Shown here in pieces: positions 9,489-18,889 of a stretch of 64,000 nt of DNA (positions are counted from its first letter, which is position 1; each line of letters starts with the position of its first letter). The notes under the pieces were generated by a model. That model was given only the letters and a program-made list of their open reading frames with translations. It ran no database searches and had not been told where the DNA came from. A program made the position numbers and the translations under genes. The DNA is taken from NCBI RefSeq assembly GCF_001485475.2, contig NZ_DF977001.1, positions 248,001 to 312,000 of the forward strand, written 5' to 3'. Origin of the DNA: Tepidanaerobacter syntrophicus (lineage in GTDB: Bacteria > Bacillota > Thermosediminibacteria > Thermosediminibacterales > Tepidanaerobacteraceae).

Positions 9489-10586
9489 CTAAAGGTTCTT
9501 CTCTAATACTTCAAGTATGTCTTTAGCTGTAGGAGGACATCCCGGCACGTTTTGCGTAAAGCCTCTAGTGCAGTTTCCAACTCCTATACCTTCACCTTTT
9601 TCCCCTTTATAACCTTGACCTATAAAAACTTTTGTCTTAAGCTTTCTTAAAACGCCTTTTTCGTCAAGCCTTGCAAGAGCATGAATTAAGCTGCCGTAGC
9701 ATGCAGAGCAGGCATCTTTTTCATTAACATATTTGGACAATTTTTCAATTTCACGGGAATAAGGTATTTTCTTGGTGTTATTATTTTCGTTTAATTCATT
9801 TACCTGTTCCTTTGAAGATATGCACCTTCCTACCCCTATGCCCTCCGCTATTTTTATATACGGTATTTCATTTTCGTCATAGCCCATTAAATTCGCCACA
9901 TATGAATCCACTAAAACCGGATCGAACCCTAAGATAATTCTATCCATTTGAACAGGATTACCGCCTTCTTCAAAGTTCAAGTCTCCTATCAGTCCATCTA
10001 CTATTATCAAATCAGTCCTCAGGACCTTATTTAAATATGCGATGGGTTTATGCAGCCCCATAGTGTGAAATCTTCTCTTTTCCGAATTTGGAATACAACC
10101 CTTCAAATTTTTTAAAGCACAGGTCATCTTGGTCTGGCAGTGTCCTTTAAGAACCGGCATGTTTATCAAGTAATCCACTTCCAATGCTTTTTCGCATACG
10201 TTTATCTGCATACCATTTGCGTCGCAAGTCCTGTACTTGTCCTTTTGCAAGTCGATTAAGGGAATATGATATTTTTCGGCAATTTTTGTATATCCGCATA
10301 CTTCAAAAGCTCTTGAAGTTTTATCTCCAACCCAGGAGCCTTCCATAATAAGGATGTTGTTAAAACCTTTTGACTTTAAGTATTCAATTGTCCCCTCTAC
10401 AAGTTCCGGCGATGTGGTAGCTCCGGAGGCAGAAGGTTTTGCTACCACTAGGTTAGGTTTTATGCCTATAAGTGCATCTCTTTTGATGTCATTTTTGATT
10501 TTAAGTTTTGAAAGGGCATCAAAAATCATTTCCTTTGGCTTGTTGCCGTATATCACATAGATTTTATCTTTTAGCATATTTTGCAT
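9489..10586 (-). CDS. DUF362 domain-containing protein
   Basis: A 365-aa DUF362-family protein. The family core is seen in GIKPNLV near residue 42, the AALKNLKG-like segment (CALKNLKGCIP) near 157, and IVDGLIG near 196. The C-terminal third carries several cysteines (DACSACYGS near 292-300, GNCTRG and PGCPPT near 341-355) that could bind a metal or Fe-S centre, but there is no standard CxxCxxC ferredoxin motif. Many DUF362 proteins are fused to ferredoxin domains; this one is not. The ATG at 10586 follows GGAAGGTGGG. It stands alone between the two-component unit and divergent nadE. Molecular function unknown. Confidence 0.8.
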   Translation of the reverse strand: MQNMLKDKIYVIYGNKPKEMIFDALSKLKIKNDIKRDALIGIKPNLVVAKPSASGATTSPELVEGTIEYLKSKGFNNILIMEGSWVGDKTSRAFEVCGYTKIAEKYHIPLIDLQKDKYRTCDANGMQINVCEKALEVDYLINMPVLKGHCQTKMTCALKNLKGCIPNSEKRRFHTMGLHKPIAYLNKVLRTDLIIVDGLIGDLNFEEGGNPVQMDRIILGFDPVLVDSYVANLMGYDENEIPYIKIAEGIGVGRCISSKEQVNELNENNNTKKIPYSREIEKLSKYVNEKDACSACYGSLIHALARLDEKGVLRKLKTKVFIGQGYKGEKGEGIGVGNCTRGFTQNVPGCPPTAKDILEVLEKNL

Positions 10587-10773
10587 TGTCCCACCTTCCT
10601 GTTGTGATTTTTAATATTTATTTTACCATATTAGAGGTTGCAGCCATAATTTTGCGGTATAAAAGGCCTACTCCTCTATTATAATTAGTGTAGGGGCAGA
10701 CATAAATGATTAATTTACAAAAGATATATGATACTATAAAAATATGAATCTTTTATGCAAAGGAGGTTTTGTT

Positions 10774-11610
10774 TTGACCGAGGCAGAGAAAATAAAGGCC
10801 TTTATAAAAGAAAATATTGAAAGGTATAAATTTAGCGGAGTCGTCATCGGAATTAGTGGCGGAATTGATTCGGCAGTAGTGGGAAAACTGCTGGTAGATG
10901 CAATCGGCAATGACAAAGTGTTCGGGTTGATTCTGCCGGAAAGGGATTCGGCAAAAGAAACCGTAAAAGATGCAAAATTGGTTTGCGAGTTTTTAAAAAT
11001 AAATTATAAGATAAAAAATATCAGCAGGATACTCAGAAGCATGGGCGTGTATTCTCTTAAGCCCCCTGCCTTGATATTTCCCAGATCTGTTCAGGAAAGA
11101 TACGCCCAAAATGTTTGGCTGGCAGAGGACAAGCCCTACATCCAAGATTTGCAAAACCGAGGAAACAAGAGTTTTAGAGAAAGTCTTGCTTATTACAGAG
11201 CAAAACCCAGGATAAGATCAGTCATTTTTTATTTTTATGCCGAGCAATTAGGTTATGCTGTAGCAGGATGTACAAATAAGACAGAGGCCCTGACAGGATT
11301 TTATGTTAAATGGGGAGATGAGATTTGCGATATCGAACCTATTAGTCATCTTTATAAAACTCAGGTTTACGAACTTGCTGAAATACTGAAAATTCCTCAA
11401 AAAATCATCAACAAAAAGCCCAGCCCCGACATTGCCCCCGGAATCACTGATGAATTTGCCCTTGGAATTAGTTATGAAGAAATCGACAGGATATTAATTA
11501 AGATCGAGAAAGGAGAAGACCTTTCTGGAGAAAAACAGGAAAGTATTGGGAAGATTAAAGAGGTCCTGGCAAACAAAAAACTCCGGGAAATAAAGTGCCT
11601 TCACCTATAA
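10774..11610 (+). CDS. nadE: NH3-dependent NAD+ synthetase
   Basis: A 278-aa enzyme converting deamido-NAD, ATP and ammonia to NAD+ in the last step of NAD biosynthesis. The PP-loop SGGIDS lies near residue 28, and the family block CTNKTEALTGFYVKWGD plus LYKTQVYELA are present. There is no N-terminal glutaminase domain, so ammonia is the expected nitrogen donor. An upstream ATG at 10744 lacks a ribosome site, whereas TTG at 10774 follows AAAGGAGG with 7-nt spacing, so TTG is chosen. The middle region (RSVQERYAQNVWLAEDKP) is longer than I recall for short NadE proteins. Single gene ending in a strong terminator. Confidence 0.88.
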   Translation: MTEAEKIKAFIKENIERYKFSGVVIGISGGIDSAVVGKLLVDAIGNDKVFGLILPERDSAKETVKDAKLVCEFLKINYKIKNISRILRSMGVYSLKPPALIFPRSVQERYAQNVWLAEDKPYIQDLQNRGNKSFRESLAYYRAKPRIRSVIFYFYAEQLGYAVAGCTNKTEALTGFYVKWGDEICDIEPISHLYKTQVYELAEILKIPQKIINKKPSPDIAPGITDEFALGISYEEIDRILIKIEKGEDLSGEKQESIGKIKEVLANKKLREIKCLHL

Positions 11611-11613
11611 AAT

Positions 11614-11658
11614 ATGCTTCCCTTGCCGGAAGTCTTATTTCCGGTTTAAAGGAAGCAT
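11614..11658. terminator. Bidirectional terminator between nadE and ntpD
   Basis: Nested inverted repeats: outer arms ATGCTTCC / GGAAGCAT and inner arms CCGGAA / TTCCGG. A T-rich TTCTTTCTATTT tail follows on plus and TATTTTAT on minus. It serves the converging ends of nadE and the ATPase operon. Confidence 0.85.
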
Positions 11659-11670
11659 TCTTTCTATTTG

Positions 11671-12285
11671 CTAGACTTTTTTCTTTTTTAGGAGTTTTAG
11701 TCTAAAGAAATCTTCTCTATCCTTTTCTTCTAGGACATCTGATATCATTTTTACTAGATATTCGTATCTTGGAATTTGAATATTCTGCAGGGCATTAGCT
11801 CTTTTTTGCGTTTTTTTGATTTCAACTGCCAGCTTATAAACTGAATCTTCTACCTCTGCCAGTTCATATATTAAATAAATTACATCATGGAATTTCTGCA
11901 GGGCGACATCAAGTGCGGTATTTGTGTGATAAAAGCTATAGTAATGATCAACATCTTTCTTCTCATATTTTACCATGGGAATTTCCACACCCATTACGCT
12001 GTGGTTTAAGATAGTGATTTCGTCGGCAAGGGGAATTGATTTTGCCACCTGATAAACTTCGCTAATTCCTAATGTAACATTAGCTAAAATTAATGCCTCA
12101 TAAGCTTCTTTAAAGGTTTTGCCTATGCTGTCTTGAAGTTTTTCAGCCCTATCCATAAATCCCATCATTTCTCTTATAAGCACGTTTCTTTTTTTATCCA
12201 GCAATTCATAACCTTTTTTGGAAAAGTCGAGGGCTGCCTCAGAATCCATTAAATTGGCTTTAGTTGGTGCAATATTTTCTTGCAC
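11671..12285 (-). CDS. ntpD: V/A-type ATPase subunit D (central rotor stalk)
   Basis: A 204-aa subunit of the rotating central stalk that turns inside the A3B3 head. The N-terminal IAPTKANLMD and KKRNVLIREM stretches and the C-terminal NALQNIQIPRYE are family hallmarks; the protein is a long antiparallel coiled coil. Two GTG codons are possible. The one at 12285 (MQENIAPTK) has AGGAAG 9 nt upstream and matches the usual family start, so it is preferred over 12294. It is the last gene of the operon, 5 nt after ntpB and just before the terminator. Confidence 0.92.
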   Translation of the reverse strand: MQENIAPTKANLMDSEAALDFSKKGYELLDKKRNVLIREMMGFMDRAEKLQDSIGKTFKEAYEALILANVTLGISEVYQVAKSIPLADEITILNHSVMGVEIPMVKYEKKDVDHYYSFYHTNTALDVALQKFHDVIYLIYELAEVEDSVYKLAVEIKKTQKRANALQNIQIPRYEYLVKMISDVLEEKDREDFFRLKLLKKKKV

Positions 12286-12290
12286 GAAAA

Positions 12291-13664
12291 TCACTTCCTA
12301 AGATATTTTTGCACAAGGGCCGGATCTATTCTGTTAAGCTCTTGTTCAGGCAAAATCTTAAGTAAATCCCACATGAGATCCAGCGTATAAATAATATCTC
12401 TATTTTCTTCGAAGCTTTGTTTTGCAAAAACTTCCTCAAAATTCTTTCCAAATTCCATATACTTTGTATCAGTTTCCGAAAGTTCATCTTCACCTATAAC
12501 CTGTGCCAGCGCTCTTATCTCTTGGACATTCGAATAAGCGGAGAAAACCTGGTTTGCTACATCCGGATGATCTTCTCTGGTATACTCTGCGCCTATGCCG
12601 TCTTTCATTAAACGAGAAAGGGATGGCAGCACATCGATAGGGGGATATATACCCATTTGGTATAGTGATCTGCTCAAAACTATCTGGCCTTCAGTAATAT
12701 AGCCGGTAAGGTCAGGCACCGGATGGGTAATATCGTCATTGGGCATTGTAAGTATAGGTATCTGGGTTATACTGCCCTTTGCGCCCTTTAACATTCCTGC
12801 TCTTTCGTAAAGGCTGGCCAAATCTGAATAGAGATAGCCGGGATAGCCTTTCCTGGAAGGCACTTCTTCGCGAGCAGAGGATATTTCCCTTAGAGCTTCA
12901 CAATAACTTGTCATGTCTGTCAATATAACCAGCACATGCATATCACACTCAAAAGCAAGATACTCTGCAGCAGTAAGTGCGCATCTCGGCGTCAAGATAC
13001 GTTCAACCACAGGATCGTCCGCCAAGTTTACATACATAACAACTCTGTCCATAACCCCGGCTTCTTCGAAAACCTTGCTGAAATAATTAGCTTCATCATG
13101 CTTTATACCCATGGCTGCAAATACGACGGCAAATTTTCCGGCTTCTTCTCCGCTGATTTTAGCCTGTCGAACTATCTGAGCCGCAAGCTGATTGTGAGGA
13201 AGACCGTCTCCTGAAAAGATAGGAAGTTTTTGCCCTCTTATAAGGGTTATAAGGCCGTCGATTGCAGATATGCCGGTTTGTATATAATTTCTGGGATATA
13301 GCCGCGCCACCGGATTCATCGGTCTGCCGTTTATATTATAATACTTATCGGAATAAATTTCGCCCGCTCCATCTGCAGGTTCCGCTATCCCGTTAAATCT
13401 TCTGCCCAATATTTCTCTTGATAAAGGTATCTCCATTGGCTTGCCGCTAAATACAACGCCTACATCATTTAAGGAAATTCCTGATATCCCTTGAAATACC
13501 TGAATTATTACTTTGTCTTTATTTATCTGAACAACTTTGCCTGTTCTGCGTTCATGATTTGGCATTTCCACTTCTACAAGCTCATCATAAACGGCACCTT
13601 CTACGTTGCTCATAACCACTAAAGGCCCCTCAGCTTTATCCAGTTTTCTGTATTTAACCTTCAT
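12291..13664 (-). CDS. ntpB: V/A-type ATPase subunit B (non-catalytic head)
   Basis: A 457-aa regulatory head subunit, alternating with A in the A3B3 hexamer. Family signatures [17 protein letters not shown] and [12 protein letters not shown]-like segments ([20 protein letters not shown]) are present, and there is no catalytic P-loop, as expected for B. The ATG at 13664 follows AAGGTG; an upstream GTG at 13673 is too close to that site. The gene overlaps the end of ntpA by 11 nt, consistent with translational coupling. Confidence 0.96.
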   Translation of the reverse strand: MKVKYRKLDKAEGPLVVMSNVEGAVYDELVEVEMPNHERRTGKVVQINKDKVIIQVFQGISGISLNDVGVVFSGKPMEIPLSREILGRRFNGIAEPADGAGEIYSDKYYNINGRPMNPVARLYPRNYIQTGISAIDGLITLIRGQKLPIFSGDGLPHNQLAAQIVRQAKISGEEAGKFAVVFAAMGIKHDEANYFSKVFEEAGVMDRVVMYVNLADDPVVERILTPRCALTAAEYLAFECDMHVLVILTDMTSYCEALREISSAREEVPSRKGYPGYLYSDLASLYERAGMLKGAKGSITQIPILTMPNDDITHPVPDLTGYITEGQIVLSRSLYQMGIYPPIDVLPSLSRLMKDGIGAEYTREDHPDVANQVFSAYSNVQEIRALAQVIGEDELSETDTKYMEFGKNFEEVFAKQSFEENRDIIYTLDLMWDLLKILPEQELNRIDPALVQKYLRK

Positions 13665-15441
13665 TGGCGGCACCTTCTTTATACATGCTTTCCAAGCTGT
13701 CGTAATGATTGTCTATTCTTTTGCTAAGTTCATCAAAGATCTCAGGCTTGTCGTCCGAGATATTGTACTTCATCATTATAATATCGGAAAATAACGTCTC
13801 TTCTTTTACCTTAGACAATGGTATACCCTTTTTTATGCAAGCAGAAGCCCGATCATATAACTTGTCGATTATCTTCAGCATTTTATATTGTCTCGAAAGA
13901 GGAGCATACGCATCTTGAGGGTGGTAAGCATTTTGCTGCAAGTATCCTGATTTTATAATTTTTGCTATTTCAAGGATTATTCGCTGCTCATCAGGAAGCA
14001 CATCTTCCCCTACCAATTTCACTATATCCATAAGTTTATCTTCTTCTTGAAGAATTCTCATCATCTTTGCTCTTAAATCCACAATATCAGGCGCAACATT
14101 TTCCTTAAACCAATCCTCCAGCATTGGAATATAGCCGCTGTAAGAAGAAATCCAGTTTATTGAGGGAAAATGCCTTGCATGAGCAAGTTCTCTGTCCAGA
14201 GCTAAAAAAGCGCCTACTATTCGCTTTGTAGACTGAGTAACAGGCTCGGAAAAATCGCCGCCTGCCGGTGAAACTGCGCCTATGATAGTCACCGAACCTT
14301 CTGTTCCGTTCAAGTTTTTAACATACCCGGCCCTTTCATAAAAAGCAGCAAGCCGTGAGGCAAGATATGCAGGGTAACCTTCTTCGGCCGGCATTTCTTC
14401 AAGTCTTCCGGCAATTTCCCTAAGCGCTTCCGCCCACCTAGACGTGGAGTCGGCCATTATAGCCACACTGTATCCCATGTCTCTGAAATATTCAGCAATA
14501 GTAATTCCCGTATAAATCGATGCTTCTCGAGCTGCCACAGGCATGTTCGATGTGTTTGCTATGAGAACTGTCCTATCCATCAAAGGATTGCCGGTTCTAG
14601 GGTCGCGCAGTTTAGGAAAGTCTTCCAGAACTTCGGTCATTTCGTTGCCGCGCTCTCCGCAGCCTACATATACTATGATGTCAGCATCGCTCCATTTTGC
14701 AAGCTGATGCTGTGTTATAGTTTTTCCTGTGCCAAATCCTCCGGGAATAGCTGCCGTTCCGCCCTTTGCTATGGGAAAGAATATATCTATTACTCTTTGA
14801 CCGGTAACCAAAAGCTTTTCTATGGGCATACGCATTTTTACAGGCCTTGGAACTCGCACAGGCCACTCTTGCTCCATTTTAAGCTCATGTTTTTTGCCCA
14901 AGGAATCTTCTAATACTGCAAGTGTATCGCAAATAGTATATTCTCCGCTATCTGCAGCGCTTACAACTTTGCCTTCTATGCCTGGCGGAACCATGATTTT
15001 ATGGGTTACCATGGAGGTTTCCTGCACTGTAGCAAATATGTCGTCAGATTTAAGGACATCGCCGACTTTAGCCAAAATATCGGCATGCCATAGTTTCTTC
15101 TCATCTATTGATAAAAGGCCAATACCTTCAGGTATGAATTTAAGGCCGGAGCTATATATCTCGGAAAGAGGCCTTTCAATTCCGTCAAAGATGTTTCCTA
15201 TGATACCGGGTCCCAGCTTCAATGAGAGCGGGCTGCCTGTGCCGATTATTTTTTCATTTGTCTTAAGGCCCGATGTTTCTTCATATACCTGAACCGTTCC
15301 TATATCTTTTTCAAGAGAAATAACTTCGCCGATAAGTTTTTTCTCACCTACCATGACCATCTCTCTTACCGAAAAGTCTTCCATGTTATTGGCTTTGACA
15401 ACAGGACCGTTAATATAAATTATATTACCTTGATTCGACAT
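13654..15441 (-). CDS. ntpA: V/A-type ATPase catalytic subunit A
   Basis: A 595-aa catalytic head subunit that binds and hydrolyses (or makes) ATP. The P-loop GGFGTGKT is near residue 230, in a sequence with the extra non-homologous domain typical of V/A subunit A (roughly residues 110-190). The block [15 protein letters not shown] and the [14 protein letters not shown] block are intact. The ATG at 15441 (MSNQGNI) is preceded by GAGGGGTGG; an upstream in-frame codon at 15480 would extend into ntpE without support. It overlaps ntpE by 17 nt and ntpB by 11 nt. Confidence 0.97.
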   Translation of the reverse strand: MSNQGNIIYINGPVVKANNMEDFSVREMVMVGEKKLIGEVISLEKDIGTVQVYEETSGLKTNEKIIGTGSPLSLKLGPGIIGNIFDGIERPLSEIYSSGLKFIPEGIGLLSIDEKKLWHADILAKVGDVLKSDDIFATVQETSMVTHKIMVPPGIEGKVVSAADSGEYTICDTLAVLEDSLGKKHELKMEQEWPVRVPRPVKMRMPIEKLLVTGQRVIDIFFPIAKGGTAAIPGGFGTGKTITQHQLAKWSDADIIVYVGCGERGNEMTEVLEDFPKLRDPRTGNPLMDRTVLIANTSNMPVAAREASIYTGITIAEYFRDMGYSVAIMADSTSRWAEALREIAGRLEEMPAEEGYPAYLASRLAAFYERAGYVKNLNGTEGSVTIIGAVSPAGGDFSEPVTQSTKRIVGAFLALDRELAHARHFPSINWISSYSGYIPMLEDWFKENVAPDIVDLRAKMMRILQEEDKLMDIVKLVGEDVLPDEQRIILEIAKIIKSGYLQQNAYHPQDAYAPLSRQYKMLKIIDKLYDRASACIKKGIPLSKVKEETLFSDIIMMKYNISDDKPEIFDELSKRIDNHYDSLESMYKEGAANEG

Positions 15442-16069
15442 TCTGCCACCCCTCGCCAAGCCTTGAAGACAGGATTTCACCTGCTAGTTTGCGGCTTTCT
15501 TCTATTATGGTATCAATTGTAAAATCTACTTCAAGACTATCATCTGAAGTCTTCGCAAAAACGCCGCCGCTTATGCTCTTTGCTTCTTCGATCTTAAAGT
15601 TGTCTTCACTTCTTGATAATTTTATAGTATTTAAAATCATATCCTTATGTCTTTCGATGTCATTTGGACTAAAACTAAAAATTACAAACTGATCATTTGA
15701 AAACTTGCTGTTAACTTTTTTAATAGCTTCTTGCAGAAATTTGGTATATTCCTCTGTTTCGGCAAAGGATAAAGCTTCCTTTTTTACCTCGTCTATTATT
15801 CTTTCAACAAACTTACGTCTTTGTTTTAGCACCGCAAGATGCATATCTGATTTTGCCTTTGAAATCATCTGCTGTTTTTTTACTGTAGCGTTTCTTGTTG
15901 CGTTATCAACTGAATTCTTTATTTTTTGCTCATAGTCTCTTATGATCTCCGATTTACGGTTTTCGTAATAACGGGTAAGTTTTTCACGTTTTTCTGCATA
16001 ATCCTGCTCTATTCTCTCTATGAGCACCTTTGTAAAAAGCGCTATTTTATCTTCAATGGTAGTAGCCAT
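15425..16069 (-). CDS. ntpE: V/A-type ATPase subunit E (peripheral stalk)
   Basis: A 214-aa peripheral-stalk subunit that holds the head against rotation. The first half is a long charged helix (residues about 20-110; QKIKNSVDNATRNATVKKQQ), and the second half is a compact domain containing SISGGVFAKTSDDSLEVDFTID (shown only in part here: GGVFAKTSDDSLEVDFT), a family hallmark. The ATG follows GAGGTGACAGC. It is followed by ntpA with a 17-nt overlap and preceded by the small subunit F gene. Confidence 0.93.
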   Translation of the reverse strand: MATTIEDKIALFTKVLIERIEQDYAEKREKLTRYYENRKSEIIRDYEQKIKNSVDNATRNATVKKQQMISKAKSDMHLAVLKQRRKFVERIIDEVKKEALSFAETEEYTKFLQEAIKKVNSKFSNDQFVIFSFSPNDIERHKDMILNTIKLSRSEDNFKIEEAKSISGGVFAKTSDDSLEVDFTIDTIIEESRKLAGEILSSRLGEGWQNVESR

Positions 16070-16078
16070 GCTGTCACC

Positions 16079-16387
16079 TCAAATCTTAACTCCTATGGAC
16101 TCCTTAATATTCCTCGTTAAAAAGTCAGGAGGGCGTCTTGTTCCGTGTCTGTCCGGAATTTCAATTATGATAGGAAGTCCGGAAGAAAGTTTCATTGCAT
16201 CCAATTCATTTTTTACCTTTTCTGCCGCAAGTTCTGTTATGATCACTATTCCTATATCATCACTTGCTCTTGCCTTTTTTAATTCATTTAGGATTTCTTC
16301 TCTCTCATGTACCACTACGCCCTCTACTCCGGCAAGTCTCATTCCTGCCAGTGTAGTATGGTTGTCACTTATCAAGAAACATTTCAT
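16079..16387 (-). CDS. ntpG: V/A-type ATPase subunit F (central stalk, NtpG)
   Basis: A 102-aa small Rossmann-like subunit that binds subunit D in the central stalk. The N-terminal MKCFLISDNHTTLAGMRLAG and the middle DIGIVIITELAAEKV are typical, and the length is normal. It is called F in the general V/A nomenclature and NtpG in Enterococcus hirae. It sits between ntpK and ntpE with 10-nt and 9-nt gaps. Confidence 0.9.
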   Translation of the reverse strand: MKCFLISDNHTTLAGMRLAGVEGVVVHEREEILNELKKARASDDIGIVIITELAAEKVKNELDAMKLSSGLPIIIEIPDRHGTRRPPDFLTRNIKESIGVKI

Positions 16388-16397
16388 TCGTATCCCT

Positions 16398-16817
16398 CTA
16401 CAATCTTCCGAGAATCATTATGGACACAATCAAGCCGTAAATTGCGATACCTTCTGCAAGACCTACGAATATCAAAGTTTTACCCAAAACATTCGGATCT
16501 TCGGAAACTGCTCCTAATGCCGAAGAACCAACTGCACCTACAGCATAGCCTGCGCCTAGGGTAGCAAGACCTGTTGCAAGAGCCGCTGCGATAAATCCCA
16601 AACCAGATGAAGAATCAGCTGCAGATGCCGCACTGGCAAAGCTTGGTATCATAAAAAACAGGAAAGTCGCGATTAGACCGGCATAAACTGCTGTGCTGTA
16701 TTTGCTGAGCTTTTTGAAACGTTTTGCCCTTACTTCATCTTTCATAAAATAAATAACAAACCCTGTTGTCAAAGTTATTAATGATATAGCCATTGCAATA
16801 AATAATATAATATACAT
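16398..16817 (-). CDS. ntpK: V/A-type ATPase membrane rotor subunit K (proteolipid)
   Basis: A 139-aa rotor-ring protein. The functional hairpin is residues about 72-139: a Gly/Ala-rich helix, the polar loop SEDPN, then a second helix with the ion-binding Glu in LAEGIAIYG. Before it are two hydrophobic segments (about residues 2-24 and 44-65) and an Ala/Ser-rich stretch (PSFASAASAADSSS) resembling a signal-peptidase site. The hairpin looks like the single-hairpin bacterial V/A type, not the double-hairpin 16-kDa type. No Gln is seen in the first ring helix at the place where Na+-binding rings carry one, which hints at protons; this is inference. Confidence 0.9.
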   Translation of the reverse strand: MYIILFIAMAISLITLTTGFVIYFMKDEVRAKRFKKLSKYSTAVYAGLIATFLFFMIPSFASAASAADSSSGLGFIAAALATGLATLGAGYAVGAVGSSALGAVSEDPNVLGKTLIFVGLAEGIAIYGLIVSIMILGRL

Positions 16818-16864
16818 ATTAGCTCCTCCTCAAAACTTATAAAGTTAATATAGAATTTAGTTTT

Positions 16865-18871
16865 CTACACGCCGGCATTAATACTCTCAAGTTTTTTAGG
16901 CACAAATGACACTCGTTTCACCCTGACAGGCTTATACTCGATACCGTCACCTCGGAAATACTTAGTAAAGAGTTCATAGTATTCTAGCCTGAGGGCCTGT
17001 ATAAATACTATTAGCCCTTCTAGACCAATTATAACTATGTTGCCTATAACCAGCATCACTATGTTGCCTACTTTAGAACCCATCATCTCCCCCATCGTTG
17101 CAAAAGCCATGTAAAGGCCTACATGGTTTAAGGCAAAAGCTCCTACTCTTATAAATGATATGGTATTTGACATCATTGAAAGCAATGTTTCTATAACACC
17201 AAAGCCTTCTTCAATATAATAATCGGTAGGGGAACTGTTATATAGTTTGCCTGTATGCATAATGGTGTTCGCTAAAGGCTGCTTTAGCACCATTAAAACC
17301 AAAAAAACTATAAGTGCATAGACCAATATTGGCGAGATTCCACTTTTTGCAATAACTGATGATGTAACCAAATACAGCACTGTTAGGTAAAATGCCAGCC
17401 CAACTACGCCGTTTCTTCCAAAGACACCTTCTTCTACATTGCTTTCAAGATATGAATTCATGATATTGTAAATATAGCCTACTATGGTTAGGACAACGCC
17501 TAAAACGATGGCTGCCACCAGCATATAATTTATATTCGCCATCGGCCTTATAACAAGAGGCTGGATAATTTCTTCAGAACCAAAGACGCTTCCATAGAAA
17601 AAGCCGAATATCGTCGACGCAAAGCCCATTCTACTTAACACACCGCCTAGGCTGGTTCTTTTTAGTGCGATTTCCATAAAAAGTCCTGCGCTAAAGAGTA
17701 TAAGGCCTTGTCCTACATCTCCAAACATCGCTCCAAAAAGCAGCATATACGTTATGCTAAAAAAAGCTGTAGGATCTATTTCATCATAAGCAGGTGTGCC
17801 ATACATCTTTACTAAGGCTTCAAAAGGCCTGAAAATTTTAAGGTTGCTGAGCTTAGTAGGGGGTGTAATGATTGAATCTCCCGTTTTCACATCGTCTATC
17901 AGTAGGATAATTCTATCGCCAAACTGCTGTTTGAGGCTGTCTGTTAATTTGGATACCCGGCTTATGGGTACAAAACCAAACATGAAAAATAAGTCTTCGC
18001 CTACTGCAACATCAGACTTGACCTCTTCAATTTTCTTTTCCATTTCCAGCCTCGAAAAGCCCTTTTCGACTTCTTCTGCAAAGTCTATTTTAAACTTTTG
18101 AAGCGATTCTTTCAGTAATTCAACTGCTTTTTGGTCTTCTTCTATGCTTGCAGTAAGTTCTTCTATAATATTTTCTGCGGTTCCGCCCTTGTCAGGAGGC
18201 AGCGGTAAAACGCTATAATTTAATGAACTGAATATTTTTTCTACAGTCTCTTCTAGGATAATAGGAGTTATAATTGCTGCAACAACATCCTTGCCTTCTG
18301 TTGCCACTTTCAGGATTACAGCGGGTATGTTTTCATAGTTCTTTTTTACTCTTACATAGTCATCTCGCGAAAACTTCAGAAGCCGAAATGTCAAGTACTT
18401 CATTCCGGAAAGTCTTGATATATCCAAGCTGTATTGTCTCAAATATTTCAGGCTTTCTATATATGTCTGCTTTTGCTCTATTAACTGAAGTTTTTCATTT
18501 ATTTCATCTGCAGTTTTGCGCACTTCTTTGTAAATATCGGAGAGGCTTTTCATAAATTCCTCATAATCATAATCCTGCCCTAGGTGCTCAAGTTTTACGC
18601 GAGGCGAAAGTTCAAAGAGGCTTGCTAGTGCTGCAATCATTTGCTCGTCCTGGGTAAAATCACGTTTAGAAGTATATGGCTTTAGAAAGGGAAGTTCTTC
18701 CAAAGCCTTTATGTTTTTTTCAGTAGGGGGCAGAAAGAAATCGCTGGAATTTACCCGGGCAAGAGCATTTATCATGTGCATGCTTTCATCTACCAAAACA
18801 AGTCGTAAAAGGCGGTTTAATATAGAATTTTCCCCGATTATGCCAACGATTTTCATCTTTTCAACTGCCAT
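16865..18871 (-). CDS. ntpI: V/A-type ATPase membrane stator subunit I
   Basis: A 668-aa stator subunit forming the ion path beside the K ring. The N-terminal cytoplasmic half (about 1-340) is coiled-coil rich; the C-terminal half has about seven or eight membrane segments. The family signature YMLLFGAMFGDVGQG lies near residue 380, and the essential-Arg segment SFIRVGAFALNHVGLYMAF is near residue 570. Length is normal. It follows ntpC by 18 nt and precedes ntpK by 47 nt. Confidence 0.96.
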   Translation of the reverse strand: MAVEKMKIVGIIGENSILNRLLRLVLVDESMHMINALARVNSSDFFLPPTEKNIKALEELPFLKPYTSKRDFTQDEQMIAALASLFELSPRVKLEHLGQDYDYEEFMKSLSDIYKEVRKTADEINEKLQLIEQKQTYIESLKYLRQYSLDISRLSGMKYLTFRLLKFSRDDYVRVKKNYENIPAVILKVATEGKDVVAAIITPIILEETVEKIFSSLNYSVLPLPPDKGGTAENIIEELTASIEEDQKAVELLKESLQKFKIDFAEEVEKGFSRLEMEKKIEEVKSDVAVGEDLFFMFGFVPISRVSKLTDSLKQQFGDRIILLIDDVKTGDSIITPPTKLSNLKIFRPFEALVKMYGTPAYDEIDPTAFFSITYMLLFGAMFGDVGQGLILFSAGLFMEIALKRTSLGGVLSRMGFASTIFGFFYGSVFGSEEIIQPLVIRPMANINYMLVAAIVLGVVLTIVGYIYNIMNSYLESNVEEGVFGRNGVVGLAFYLTVLYLVTSSVIAKSGISPILVYALIVFLVLMVLKQPLANTIMHTGKLYNSSPTDYYIEEGFGVIETLLSMMSNTISFIRVGAFALNHVGLYMAFATMGEMMGSKVGNIVMLVIGNIVIIGLEGLIVFIQALRLEYYELFTKYFRGDGIEYKPVRVKRVSFVPKKLESINAGV

Positions 18872-18889
18872 AAAATCATCTCCCGCAAC

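Noticed and set aside
10621-10773. Operator-like GCCTAC / GTAGGGGC inverted repeat upstream of nadE
   Set aside because: Arms are short and uneven and do not fit a niacin-regulator site I can state with confidence; a chance match is as likely.
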